A DNA stretch of 64,000 nucleotides from Pseudomonas hunanensis (GTDB lineage Bacteria > Pseudomonadota > Gammaproteobacteria > Pseudomonadales > Pseudomonadaceae). Every line of letters starts with the position of its first letter. The first letter of the stretch is position 1. Below, piece by piece: positions 1-8,531 of this stretch. The position numbers and the translations under genes were made by a program. The notes beneath the pieces were generated by a model. That model searched no databases. It was given only the letters and a program-made list of their open reading frames with translations, and was not told the origin of the DNA. The DNA lies in the NCBI RefSeq assembly GCF_013393325.1, contig NZ_QJRC01000095.1:186001-250000 (forward strand), read 5' to 3'.

Positions 1-295
1 CGATGCTCAATAAACGGTCGCCATCGTCATAGGTGAACTGCTGCTGGGTGTCGCGATTGAGCTTGCTGATCAAGCGGCCGATAGCATCGCGCTCGAACAG
101 CGTGTGACGCTCTGGACCTTCAGCGTTTTCGCCATAGCCAATCTCATCCAGCCGCGTGAGGTGGCCGCCAACGTTGTAGCTGAAACGCCGGGTCAGGTTA
201 TCCACCCGCACCTCTTCGCTCAGCCGGTCCGACACGTCGTAGGCAAAGCTGTAGGTGGCGTTGTCTTCTTAGACCAGTGCGATCAGGCCCAAGGC
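1..295 (-). pseudogene. rhs (YD-repeat) fragment with in-frame stop
   Basis: Read on the minus strand, positions 268 to 1 encode YD-repeat sequence typical of Rhs proteins (for example YSFAYDVSDRL, LTRRFSYNVGGHLTRLDE and QQFTYDDGDRLL). The frame is open to the window edge. Upstream in the same frame, residues like GLIALV still resemble Rhs sequence, but a TAA stop occupies 269-271 and no start codon or N-terminal Rhs domain precedes it. I therefore read this as a 5'-truncated, probably non-functional rhs piece left behind the PAAR effector/immunity pair. Displaced rhs tails beside T6SS toxin cassettes are common. The rest of the gene lies outside the window, so a longer decayed gene cannot be excluded. 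Confidence 0.7.
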
Positions 296-442
296 ATTGG
301 CGAGTTTTCGGCTGTTGATGACAACGCTGGGTGAGACCTTGGTAATTGCCCCAGTAGAGGTCGCATCGAACTTAAAGCAAACGAGTCAACTAGAGTGGGA
401 ATACCCACCCCAGAATTCGGCCAAATCGAACATCAACACTGA
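296..442. other. spacer without recognisable gene
   Basis: This is the stretch between the rhs fragment and the stop codon of the immunity candidate. A short frame continuous with the rhs fragment runs through part of it, but it has no start codon. No hairpin or repeat was recognised. It probably contains the recombination junction between the toxin/immunity cassette and the rhs remnant. Confidence 0.4.
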
Positions 443-1177
443 TCAAGCGAAAGCGAAAATTTTAACTTCATCAAGCAGACCTTTAATTGGCAATGGCTGC
501 TCATCCTTTCTATCTCTAATCAAGACATACTCACCTTCGCCGGGAGAGATAATCTCAATGATTTCATCGGACCAATTAGTCACTTCAATAAAACCACTAG
601 AAACTCCGTTAAGAGCGTCAATTTCCCTCAATAAATCTAGCCACTTGAGGAATGCCCCGGCCTCATCGGTACCACCACCGGTTTTGGGATTATCAAAATA
701 AACCCGAAGTTTAGGGCAAGGCTGCCTCTGCCAATTTAATGTTGGCACGTAATGCAGACGCAACTCTTTGAACTCTTCAACAGTCTCGCGCCCGGAAAAT
801 TCGCACCTAAAGATTGGCAAGCATAAAAAAAGATCATCTCTAACCACCCCATCATTACCTTTCAGGTAACCATGGAAATTGCTAGGAACAACGATTACAT
901 GAGTGAAGCCTCTTTCAGATGAGCACAACTCAAATATTGAGGGAGATACTCGACTTACCTCTGGCGGAATAGAATTTAAAACATTGAGCGCTAGCGAATC
1001 TTTTATCTCGTCTTGAGAAACAACAATCAAATCTAGATCATCGGATGATTTTAACCAATAATTGTATGTATAATCCCGCATTTCATCCTGAAAAAAGCAA
1101 ACGCCACCAACAAGATCTCTAACGGAATCGTATTCTTCAAGTAGATCATTTCGTGATATCATAGCAATATGCCTCAC
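443..1177 (-). CDS. putative immunity protein for PAAR-nuclease effector
   Basis: This 244-residue protein matches no family I recognise. Its ATG overlaps the stop of the nuclease effector gene by four bases (ATGA at 1174-1177), which implies translational coupling. It is acidic, has no signal peptide or membrane segment, and is clearly richer in A/T than its neighbours. A small, AT-rich, unknown gene directly after a toxin is the usual pattern for a cognate cytoplasmic immunity protein. The role is inferred from position only. The downstream rhs fragment has no ATG and does not belong to the same reading unit. Confidence 0.7.
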   Translation of the reverse strand: MRHIAMISRNDLLEEYDSVRDLVGGVCFFQDEMRDYTYNYWLKSSDDLDLIVVSQDEIKDSLALNVLNSIPPEVSRVSPSIFELCSSERGFTHVIVVPSNFHGYLKGNDGVVRDDLFLCLPIFRCEFSGRETVEEFKELRLHYVPTLNWQRQPCPKLRVYFDNPKTGGGTDEAGAFLKWLDLLREIDALNGVSSGFIEVTNWSDEIIEIISPGEGEYVLIRDRKDEQPLPIKGLLDEVKIFAFA

Positions 1178-2394
1178 TCGTAGTTTGGACCAACGTCTTG
1201 TCTATATCTAACCCCGCTAGCCCCCATCTTGGCACCCTCGGAACTGTTAGCGGAGCGTAACTTCAGGCTCATATTGCCGGTATCATTATAGAAGTCATTT
1301 CTCTCAGCTCGAGTTGAATTATAGCCGACTTCATTCCAATGCTCAACAACAGGTTTGTTATGCTCTATGGTCAACCTCGGGTCGTTCCTGTATACCTTAT
1401 CACCATCCGCAGTCATTACTTTTCCAGCATGTTTTCCACTTTGGATTGTATTAGCATCTAAAACTTCTTCTTTTACACCTGCTCGATAGCCACTGGGGTA
1501 TTCTGTCTTCCTATTAAGCCTGGCGCCATCTGTTGACTTTATAAATCTACCATCTGGCCCACGCACAGGCCTGGACATGGGTGGAGCTTCAACATCTGGC
1601 TTAGATCTAGGAACAATTTTTACATTTCCTAAGTTTGAGCCAAAGCCTTGGACTTTAATTTCATAGCGAGCATCAAACGCCTTCCCGCCCTTGGCGCCGA
1701 TCCCCCCTCCAAGCAGAGCACCACCAAACGCCATCAACTTCTGGCCGTCGGAGCCCTCTCCAAACAGCTCGCCGCCGGCCCAATGCCCTGCCATGCCACC
1801 CGCTATACCACCCACCAACCCTGCGACCACCAAAACAGGACTTGCCAGCACAAATGCACTTGCCAGTCCCACCCCCATGACTGCACGCTCCAACCAGACA
1901 GGGACCTCCGGGTCAATGGCATCCGTCGTCTCGGTGCCCCCACCTATATATACATTGGGAGAGCCCGCACTTATTTTCGCGTCGCAAACTGTTCTGTCAC
2001 CTACTCGAGCCGCAGGCTGACCATTTATATATACCGAATCGCTGCCCTGAGCTAATATCTTAGGGATCCCGGGATGATCAGAGCACTCGGCATCATCCAG
2101 ATGCGCCCTCGCAGCAGGTTTCCCATTTATATAAACGTTGCCCGACCCTGATCGTATTTGTCCCGTTTCACTACAGGCGAACGATAAGCTACCAATCAGT
2201 TGACCAATTCCAGCGCCAGTAGCGGCTCCCGCGCCCACCATCGCAGCGAGGGCTACCGCCCCAAGCCCGCCGGTACCAACCACGGCAATACCGATGAGCA
2301 CTGCACCTGCACCAATCGCCAAACCAGCAAGTAGTCCGCCTAAGGCGCTAGAGTGCTCGATTGGATCGTCTAATCTCGCGGCAGCCGCAGTCAT
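1174..2394 (-). CDS. T6SS prePAAR-PAAR effector with C-terminal HNH-type nuclease
   Basis: This 406-residue specialised effector should sit on the VgrG tip and deliver a nuclease into rival cells. Residues 4-14 carry a prePAAR-like motif (AAARLDDPIEH). A Gly/Ala-rich hydrophobic block follows at about 17-68, then a PAAR domain at about 80-155 with paired VYING-PAAR repeats, and a second hydrophobic block at about 170-230. A linker with RGPDGRFI leads to a toxin domain at about 290-406. That domain contains IEHNKPVVEHWN (E344, H345, H352) and later Asn residues, which fits an HNH/endonuclease VII-type toxin. The exact toxin subfamily is uncertain. Its ATG overlaps the upstream chaperone stop, and its stop overlaps the immunity ATG. 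Confidence 0.82.
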   Translation of the reverse strand: MTAAAARLDDPIEHSSALGGLLAGLAIGAGAVLIGIAVVGTGGLGAVALAAMVGAGAATGAGIGQLIGSLSFACSETGQIRSGSGNVYINGKPAARAHLDDAECSDHPGIPKILAQGSDSVYINGQPAARVGDRTVCDAKISAGSPNVYIGGGTETTDAIDPEVPVWLERAVMGVGLASAFVLASPVLVVAGLVGGIAGGMAGHWAGGELFGEGSDGQKLMAFGGALLGGGIGAKGGKAFDARYEIKVQGFGSNLGNVKIVPRSKPDVEAPPMSRPVRGPDGRFIKSTDGARLNRKTEYPSGYRAGVKEEVLDANTIQSGKHAGKVMTADGDKVYRNDPRLTIEHNKPVVEHWNEVGYNSTRAERNDFYNDTGNMSLKLRSANSSEGAKMGASGVRYRQDVGPNYE

Positions 2395-2984
2395 GCCGAC
2401 TCGACCTGTTGAACATCCCCCTCTCTCGTAGGCGGAATGCGCAATTGAAGACTATCAACTAAAGTATTGAAAGCACTACGCTCATCTTCTGTCATGCCTT
2501 TGGCATTGTTACTCGTACCGGTAATCTGCATGAGCAAAGGGCGCTTGTGCTCATCGTGATGCAGAAAAATCAGCTGTACTTGATGAACCGGTTGGCCTTG
2601 TTGCCGCCAGCGAAACTCTACACGCCGCGCCTCCAACCCAGCCACCTCTACCGGGGTAACCGGCTCGATCCACTGAACATGGGACAACGTCTTTTTCAAT
2701 TCACCCAGCAGTTGTTGTGCAAGCGTCTCCAAGTCTGCATCCTGCTCCGCAGGCGAACGCCCAACAACGAGCGAGAACGGGCTTGGCCCTATATCCGTCA
2801 ATGTAAAAACATGAAAAGTCTTGTCTTTTAAGTTCTCTGGACGAACGAAGCTCAATTCATTTGTAAGAAAGCGCTCCGGCGGAGGAGGTTCTACATTGAG
2901 AGCGCCCTCTTCCAGACGCTCACGTTCAACGCGCTCTTCGCGCTCGCGTCGCTCAGCTAATCGGTCGTAGATATTACCGCGCAT
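2391..2984 (-). CDS. EagR/DUF1795 (DcrB-like) effector chaperone
   Basis: This 197-residue protein has a DUF1795/DcrB-type domain from about residue 40 onward (SFVRPENLKDKTFHVFTL through FNTLVDSLQLRIP). EagR proteins of this family bind the transmembrane segments of prePAAR effectors and hold them soluble until loading on VgrG. The neighbour is exactly such an effector, and the two genes overlap by ATGA at 2391-2394. The first 35 residues are unusual for the family: a very charged Arg/Glu run (RLAERREREERVERERLEE) likely to form a helix. A good ribosome site (AAGGAAAGG) precedes the ATG. The gene starts 21 bases after vgrG. Confidence 0.85.
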   Translation of the reverse strand: MRGNIYDRLAERREREERVERERLEEGALNVEPPPPERFLTNELSFVRPENLKDKTFHVFTLTDIGPSPFSLVVGRSPAEQDADLETLAQQLLGELKKTLSHVQWIEPVTPVEVAGLEARRVEFRWRQQGQPVHQVQLIFLHHDEHKRPLLMQITGTSNNAKGMTEDERSAFNTLVDSLQLRIPPTREGDVQQVESA

Positions 2985-3005
2985 GGGACCTTTCCTTGTC
3001 GCTAA

Positions 3006-4847
3006 TCAAGACTTGTTCAGATTAATTATCGTGCTGCCTGCAACGTCCACAGTGATACCTGACAGGGTAATCGTGCCATCCGAATTCATCTCCAGCTTGC
3101 TGTTTCCGACCTCAAGCGTAATAGACGTTGCCGCCTTAATTTTCACCGCCCCTTGATCCACGGTCACAAAGTACGACCCCTCTTCCACCGCAATGCTGGT
3201 TTCCAGCTTGATCGTCTCGGAATGCTTACCTTCGACATTGATCGTTCGATTGCCACCCACCTTGAGACTCTCATCTGCCTCAACCTCGGTATCCAGGTTG
3301 CGCTCAGCATGCATGATGATTTGCTCGGCGCCGGCCTTGTCTTCGAAGCGGAAGAAGTTGGCATTCGACCCTTTGCCTTTGGTAGAGCGCGTCAGGAACC
3401 CACTCTGGGTCTTGTTCGCCGGCAGTGCCCACGGCGGGGTGTTGCTGCTGTTGTACAGGCTGCCCATGATCAACGGGCGGTCCGGGTTGCCGTCGAGGAA
3501 CACCACCACCACTTCATCGCCCACACGCGGGATCTGGATGCTGCCGAAGCCGCCACTGGCGCCGGACTGGGCGACGCGTACCCAGCACGAACTGTGGTCG
3601 TTGTGCTGGCCTTTACGGTCCCAGTGAAACTGGATTTTCACCCGGCCCAGTTCGTCGGTGAATATCTCTTCGCCGGGTGGGCCAACGATGATGGCCGTCT
3701 GCGGGCCGGCGATGGTCGGCCGGGGAGTGCTCAGTTGCGGGCGGAACGGGATCTTCTTGCGCACGCAACTGAACGTGTTGAAATAGCTCGCCTGTTGGCC
3801 GCTGAGGTAGTTGTTGTGGCCTTCGCTTTCCACGCTCATCAGCAGGAACTGTCGGTCCTCTACGGCGCCTTGATCGTGGCTGTAGTGCTGCAGCAGTTCG
3901 AAGGTATAGCCGGGCTTCATGGCACGGCAATTACTGGCGCCTTCGAACTTTTTGCCGCGCAGCTCCAGCGCTTCGATACGTAGGCGCAGCAGGGTTTCGC
4001 CTTCATCGTAGGTGCCGTGGGTGTACTGACCGGGGAAGTCGTAGATCTCGAAGTTCTCGACATCGCCCTGCTTGTTCACGCTGTTCAGCGCCACCGGCAG
4101 GCGGTTGTTGGGCTGGCGGTAATCGAAGGTCTGCGTGGCCATCTTGCCGGACTGCAGCTGGCGGTTGCCGCTCCACTGGGTGATGGAGTCAGCGGTCTCG
4201 GTGACCGAGGCACTGTGGAAACGGATTTGCGGTTGCTCGGGGATGTCCACCAGCGTGCTGGAGTCATCGCAGATGATCATGGTGTGGCCTTCTGCGGTGT
4301 GCTCAAAGTAATAGAACATCCCCTCTTCCTCCAGCAGGCGCTGGACGAAATTGAAATCGGTTTCGCGGTACTGGGTGATGTAGGTGTAGCGCTTCTGCGG
4401 GCGGGTCAGGCGGAACTCGTGGCGGGAGAAAGCCGGACACAGGGCGAATACTTCGGTGACCACTTCCTCGACCGTGTTGCCTTGGAAGATCCGCGTGTCG
4501 AAGCGGTTCTTCAGCATCGAAAACCAGGGGTTGAGGGTGGCGGTGTAACGGGCCATGCCGCCATCGCTGCCAATGCTGGCAAAGCGCGTAAGGTAACCGG
4601 TGATGTGGCGTGGAGCACCTTCGGCCAACTCGATCTCGATGCTCACGTGCTGGCCCATCATGGATTTAAGCGGCACGCCAGAGTCTTCGCAGATCAGCAG
4701 CAGTTCGTAGTTGAACGCCCGCGAAAGGCCCTCGACGCCCTTGAAGGTTTCCAGCAACAGTTCCTGCTCAGGGTTGGCCAGGTTGTGAAACTTGAACAGC
4801 CGGCGGTTCTGCGGCGATAGCAGCGCGGAGGCCAGTTCCATGATCAT
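3006..4847 (-). CDS. vgrG: T6SS spike protein VgrG (TssI)
   Basis: This 613-residue VgrG trimerises to form the puncturing tip of the T6SS. It shows the gp27-like N-terminal half (FKFHNLANPEQELLLETF, then RYTYITQYRETDFNFVQRLL) and the OB-fold/gp5 part (DELGRVKIQFHWDR, CWVRVAQ, GGFGSIQIPRVGDEVVV, GNPDRPLIMGSLYN). A C-terminal beta-helix needle rich in V-G-N-T repeats follows. No enzymatic extension is fused. The frame stays open upstream to 5003, but I chose the ATG at 4847 because AAGGAG lies seven bases before it and VgrG homology begins just after. It lies between two effector/immunity modules and very likely carries the downstream PAAR effector. Confidence 0.96.
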   Translation of the reverse strand: MIMELASALLSPQNRRLFKFHNLANPEQELLLETFKGVEGLSRAFNYELLLICEDSGVPLKSMMGQHVSIEIELAEGAPRHITGYLTRFASIGSDGGMARYTATLNPWFSMLKNRFDTRIFQGNTVEEVVTEVFALCPAFSRHEFRLTRPQKRYTYITQYRETDFNFVQRLLEEEGMFYYFEHTAEGHTMIICDDSSTLVDIPEQPQIRFHSASVTETADSITQWSGNRQLQSGKMATQTFDYRQPNNRLPVALNSVNKQGDVENFEIYDFPGQYTHGTYDEGETLLRLRIEALELRGKKFEGASNCRAMKPGYTFELLQHYSHDQGAVEDRQFLLMSVESEGHNNYLSGQQASYFNTFSCVRKKIPFRPQLSTPRPTIAGPQTAIIVGPPGEEIFTDELGRVKIQFHWDRKGQHNDHSSCWVRVAQSGASGGFGSIQIPRVGDEVVVVFLDGNPDRPLIMGSLYNSSNTPPWALPANKTQSGFLTRSTKGKGSNANFFRFEDKAGAEQIIMHAERNLDTEVEADESLKVGGNRTINVEGKHSETIKLETSIAVEEGSYFVTVDQGAVKIKAATSITLEVGNSKLEMNSDGTITLSGITVDVAGSTIINLNKS

Positions 4848-5039
4848 GCGAAATCTCCTTGAAAACAGGGCCAGCACGCGCTTGCGATGCTTAGCTACAA
4901 CTTTGTTCATGCGGGATGCCAGGCAGGCGCACCGCGATTTCATGCGACCGACAGCACCCGAAAAAGTGCCGCGGCGCGTTGACAGAAACGCGACAGCTGT
5001 CACGCTTTTGCACGTCAGGGCAATTTCCTGAGCCTGCCG

Positions 5040-6155
5040 TTATCGCTTCCCGTACAACAGTGCATCCAGTTCATCCACCTGCGGTGCGCGGTCGAACAGT
5101 TCCTGTGCCAGCTTCTGGATATGCTGCGACCAGGCGACCTTCTCCACCCACTCCGGTGGCATGCCTGACACACCGTACAGCGCGCCAGCCAGCTGGCCGG
5201 CTGTGGCCGCGACGCTGTCAGCATCATCGGCAAGGTTGGCGGCCAGAAGAATCGCGTCATGGAAGTTGTTGCTGTTCCATACAGCCCACAGGGCTGCCTC
5301 CAGCGTGTCGACCACATAACCAGAAGAGCGGATCTGATCGCGGCTCTTCTGTTTGTACTCGCCAGCATTGATGATCATCGGGCGCGGACGCAGCGAGCGC
5401 ACCGCAGGTGCAAGGGTTTCTTCCTTGTCTGCACCGTTCAGTGCCAGATGCAGTTGTGCGGCGAGCAACTGGCAACAGTTCACCGCTTCATCGGCGTTAT
5501 GGGTCACGCTGCTCTGCGTGACGCTTTCCCACCAACTCGCAGACAGTGAATGTCGACGAAAGATGGCCGTGGGCGCGAGGCGTATGATCGAGCCATTACC
5601 TGCAGTGGACGGGTCGTAGTTGCCTTGCCAACCGATGCCTTCGCGCAACCAGCCTTCAAGCGCGTTACGTGTAGCGTTGCCGATGTCGAAACAACGGCCA
5701 TTGACACTGTTTTCCCCGTGTCGATACCAGCGCACCAAGGCATTTGCGTAGGTGGCGTAGTCGAACTTGCCCTGGCTTACATACGTATCCGCCAAGCAAA
5801 GCGCCATGCTAGTGTCATCGGTCCACTCGCCGGCAGCAAGCCTGAATGGCCCGCCACCGACCATGTCGTTCACATGCTCCCGGTCGCGCGGCAGGAACTC
5901 GAGCGTGGTGCCTACCGCATCGCCAATGGCCAGGCCCAGCAACGCGCCTTTGGCGCGGTCCAGTGCCTGTTCTGGCGTCAAGGTACAGGCCCTGGACTGC
6001 AACCAGCGCGGCTTGCTCGCCGGCTCTGCTGGGGCGTCTGCCCGCACGTTGTAGTCCATCCTCTGCTGCAGCTGCCGGGAGGGCTCCGGCGACAGGTGCG
6101 CGTAGCGCTCGACGTAGTCGGACAGCAATGCGTTTGGGCTTCTTAGATCGATCAT
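5040..6155 (-). CDS. tri1: ADP-ribosylglycohydrolase immunity protein (Tri1-like)
   Basis: This 371-residue protein has an ADP-ribosylglycohydrolase (DraG/ARH) domain from about residue 65. Visible metal and substrate motifs are GDAVGTTLEF (D79, E86), TDDT (112-115) and DDADS (310-314). An N-terminal extension of about 65 residues precedes the domain. The gene overlaps the ADP-ribosyltransferase toxin gene by ATGA (6152-6155). This matches the architecture reported for Tre1/Tri1 (Ting et al., Cell 2018, from memory), where Tri1 both plugs the toxin active site with its N-terminal extension and removes ADP-ribose from targets. The enzymatic assignment is strong; the plugging role is inferred from the extension. 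Confidence 0.9.
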   Translation of the reverse strand: MIDLRSPNALLSDYVERYAHLSPEPSRQLQQRMDYNVRADAPAEPASKPRWLQSRACTLTPEQALDRAKGALLGLAIGDAVGTTLEFLPRDREHVNDMVGGGPFRLAAGEWTDDTSMALCLADTYVSQGKFDYATYANALVRWYRHGENSVNGRCFDIGNATRNALEGWLREGIGWQGNYDPSTAGNGSIIRLAPTAIFRRHSLSASWWESVTQSSVTHNADEAVNCCQLLAAQLHLALNGADKEETLAPAVRSLRPRPMIINAGEYKQKSRDQIRSSGYVVDTLEAALWAVWNSNNFHDAILLAANLADDADSVAATAGQLAGALYGVSGMPPEWVEKVAWSQHIQKLAQELFDRAPQVDELDALLYGKR

Positions 6156-7639
6156 GGGATTTCTTTGAGAATAAATTGAGTGACGGAGCCATTGTCGACC
6201 CTGTCGACAACATTGAAGCGCGTGCCTGGCCCAAACAATACCTCAGCTTCCCTGTGGCCAGACAGAAAGCTGATATCTTTGCCAGTCACGCCCTGCAAGG
6301 TCATCTTCACATTACCGTTGAATGCCAGGGCACGGTCTGCAGAAGTACTCAGGAACGCTGCATCACTGGTTGGCAGACCGACTTGCATCCTCGACATGAC
6401 ATCCTCCGGCAACGTAGTACCGCGGAAGGTATCCCCCAACGTGTAGGACGGTAGCTTTGCGAGGCCTTCGTTGGCATGCGTGACGAAGGCCTCCATCTGC
6501 GGGCTAAGCGGGGTCTGCCCGCGCAGCGCCGGGTTGATCCACTGATAGCCTTCGTTGGTGGTGTAGCCATGCAGCGCGCCGATCTGATCGTCCGTGAGCA
6601 AGGCTGAACGCTTAGGGTCGGTGAAGTCGGCGATGCGCCTGCCCGTGGATATCCAGCGGTCTGCAGTCTGACTACCCACGGCCTCTTGCAAAGACATGAC
6701 TGCCGGTTTTGCTACAGGCTTCGGTGCCGAGGCTTTTTCCGGCTGACGAGAAGGCTGCAGCGGCTCAGGTTTCTTGAGGGGGGTGGGGCCCTTGATCTGC
6801 AGGTCTGGGTGAGCCAGCAGCTTGGCTTCGTTCTTGGCGAGCCAGGCACCAAACTGCTTGTTGGCAATGTCGGCCTGCAGCTTGGCACTGCGCGTGGCAA
6901 TGTTCTCCATGCTGCCCATGATGCCTGCCTTCATCTGTCCGCGCAGCAGGTAGGTGACGATGGCCATCAGTAACAACAACACCAGCTGTTCCTGCCCGCG
7001 GGCCAGCTGCCGCGCGGCGCGTTCGGTTCGCTCCTGGATAACGGCCACCGACCCTCCAGTAGGGTCCAGCCCGGCAGGCTTGACGCCTTCTTCGGCATTC
7101 CAGGCCGTAGCGATACCCTCCTGAAGAGTGGCCAGGCAAACCGGCAGCCCTTTGATGAAGTATTCGGCGATCGCCGACAGGCCCAACGCAAGAAGGATCA
7201 GGTTACCGACCTCCAGACCGATGCCCGCCCCTGCCACGGCGCCGGGCGCCGCGCCGACGCCAAAGGCCAAAGCACCGATCGCACCGCCTGCAGCAGAGCC
7301 CACGGCAATACTCCCACCGAGGATCATCGACACTTCCTTCACCAGTTGCAGCAGCACCGGCAAAATCTGTTCGATACCGATCGAAGCCCATTTGCGCTTG
7401 AGGTCTTCCTGGAAGATCGGATACGACATCGCCAGTGCCTGTTGCACATTGTCGATGCGATGGCCACCCAGGTAGCCATAGGCTTGGCCGGCGCCATCAC
7501 TAACGCGCCGAGAGAAACCGTGCCAGCTGTCATTGGCGCTCTGCAGCCCCTGGTGGATGCTCTGGTTCACCGCGCTGAATTTCTGATCGAGGCTGCGCTC
7601 GATGTCACTCCAGCTAGGGACGTTAGCTAAAAGGTCCAT
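6152..7639 (-). CDS. tre1: ADP-ribosyltransferase T6SS toxin (Tre1-like)
   Basis: The C-terminal ~120 of 495 residues form an arginine-type ADP-ribosyltransferase domain. It shows R406 in GDTFRGTTLP, the S-T-S motif at 431-433 (AFLSTSAD) and the E-x-E pair E464/E466 (HREAEVLFGPG), the R-S-E signature. Family members such as Tre1 modify FtsZ and block division. The N-terminal part has a conserved soluble region (1-100), a Gly/Ala-rich hydrophobic block at about 105-157 and a second at about 219-232, then a Pro/Lys linker at about 283-315. No PAAR or Rhs domain and no dedicated chaperone gene is visible. The immunity gene follows with a four-base overlap and vgrG comes next. Confidence 0.9.
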   Translation of the reverse strand: MDLLANVPSWSDIERSLDQKFSAVNQSIHQGLQSANDSWHGFSRRVSDGAGQAYGYLGGHRIDNVQQALAMSYPIFQEDLKRKWASIGIEQILPVLLQLVKEVSMILGGSIAVGSAAGGAIGALAFGVGAAPGAVAGAGIGLEVGNLILLALGLSAIAEYFIKGLPVCLATLQEGIATAWNAEEGVKPAGLDPTGGSVAVIQERTERAARQLARGQEQLVLLLLMAIVTYLLRGQMKAGIMGSMENIATRSAKLQADIANKQFGAWLAKNEAKLLAHPDLQIKGPTPLKKPEPLQPSRQPEKASAPKPVAKPAVMSLQEAVGSQTADRWISTGRRIADFTDPKRSALLTDDQIGALHGYTTNEGYQWINPALRGQTPLSPQMEAFVTHANEGLAKLPSYTLGDTFRGTTLPEDVMSRMQVGLPTSDAAFLSTSADRALAFNGNVKMTLQGVTGKDISFLSGHREAEVLFGPGTRFNVVDRVDNGSVTQFILKEIP

Positions 7640-8531
7640 TTTCTAGATCACAGTCCGTTGAAGAATGGCGTAATTGACACACACCTTGGCGAGCCTGAAG
7701 GAAACACAACTGAGCCAACTGATAGCGTATGCCTGCTACGCGAAGTCTGCCGCGTGAGCACCGATTCGAGGGCGTCCGTAATCATGTCAATGCATCCTGC
7801 ATCAAGCTGGAAATCGCCCAATGAAAACGTGCTTGACAGAGGCTGTCAAATGATGGCCTTGCGCTATAGGGCCATGGAGCTAACGTCAAAATGCCTTTAC
7901 CAAATGGCGTATTACGGGTTGTTGGAGCAGTAGACGCGTCCGCGATTAAGTAAGTCGGATTGTGTCCGTTGGGTTGGAGAACGCGTATTACGTGGCCATT
8001 CAGTCCGGTCCCGGCGTGAAGATCCAACGCCCCGATTGAATGTCGCCGCACAACCTCGACAGCTATGAACGCCTCTCGCCTCTAGTTCAACAGGTTGACG
8101 GGCGATAGCATCCCTTCACAGGTGCCTCTAGCCACGCCATATTCCGTCGCACTGCCATCATTCCACCTTGCCTTGTCATCACCCCGCCAAGCACTCGGTC
8201 GCCGCAAAAAATGGGACCTGATTCACTTTTTGAAAGATATTTTTGCCGATAATTTTCATCGATCTCCGGCCCTACTCGCCCCCCAAATTTAGGGCTTGAG
8301 CCGCCGTTCCCCGCGCCCCGGCCCCATCGCCAATATCACAGCGCCATTATTGCGCCGCGTCACAATACGAGTAATAAATCGCCCCCTTCGCCGGAACTTC
8401 TTCCGCAGTGAGGTGCCCTACTCGGCATTGCTGGCAACACAATATTCATGTGCCAGCACTCAAATTTACCGCCGCCGAAGGCTCTATTTCAGGTCCGCGC
8501 CATTGGCGTTTCAGGACGATCAAGCAGGCAC
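7640..8531. other. 892-bp divergent intergenic region, no convincing gene
   Basis: This region separates the minus-strand effector genes from the plus-strand structural operon and should contain the promoters of both. Short open frames exist on both strands, but none has a good ribosome site together with a plausible protein composition. An AT-rich stretch at about 8218-8262 (around TTTTTGAAAGATATTTTTG) is the best candidate for a promoter or a binding site for a nucleoid protein. A TGGCAAC string near 8431 looks like half of a sigma-54 site but lacks the GC at the -12 position. No terminator or repeat was identified. Confidence 0.5.

Noticed and set aside
296..390. Short minus-strand frame ending IALV and stopping at 269-271, read as a separate small gene
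   Set aside because: It has no ATG or GTG start with a ribosome site, and its end continues into rhs homology, so it is better explained as part of the broken rhs piece.
7658..8450. Several short open frames in the divergent region before the T6SS operon
   Set aside because: They have no good ribosome sites, no recognisable protein composition, and overlap one another on both strands.
8425..8450. Possible sigma-54 promoter (TGGCAAC) upstream of the T6SS operon
   Set aside because: The GC dinucleotide required ten bases after GG is absent.
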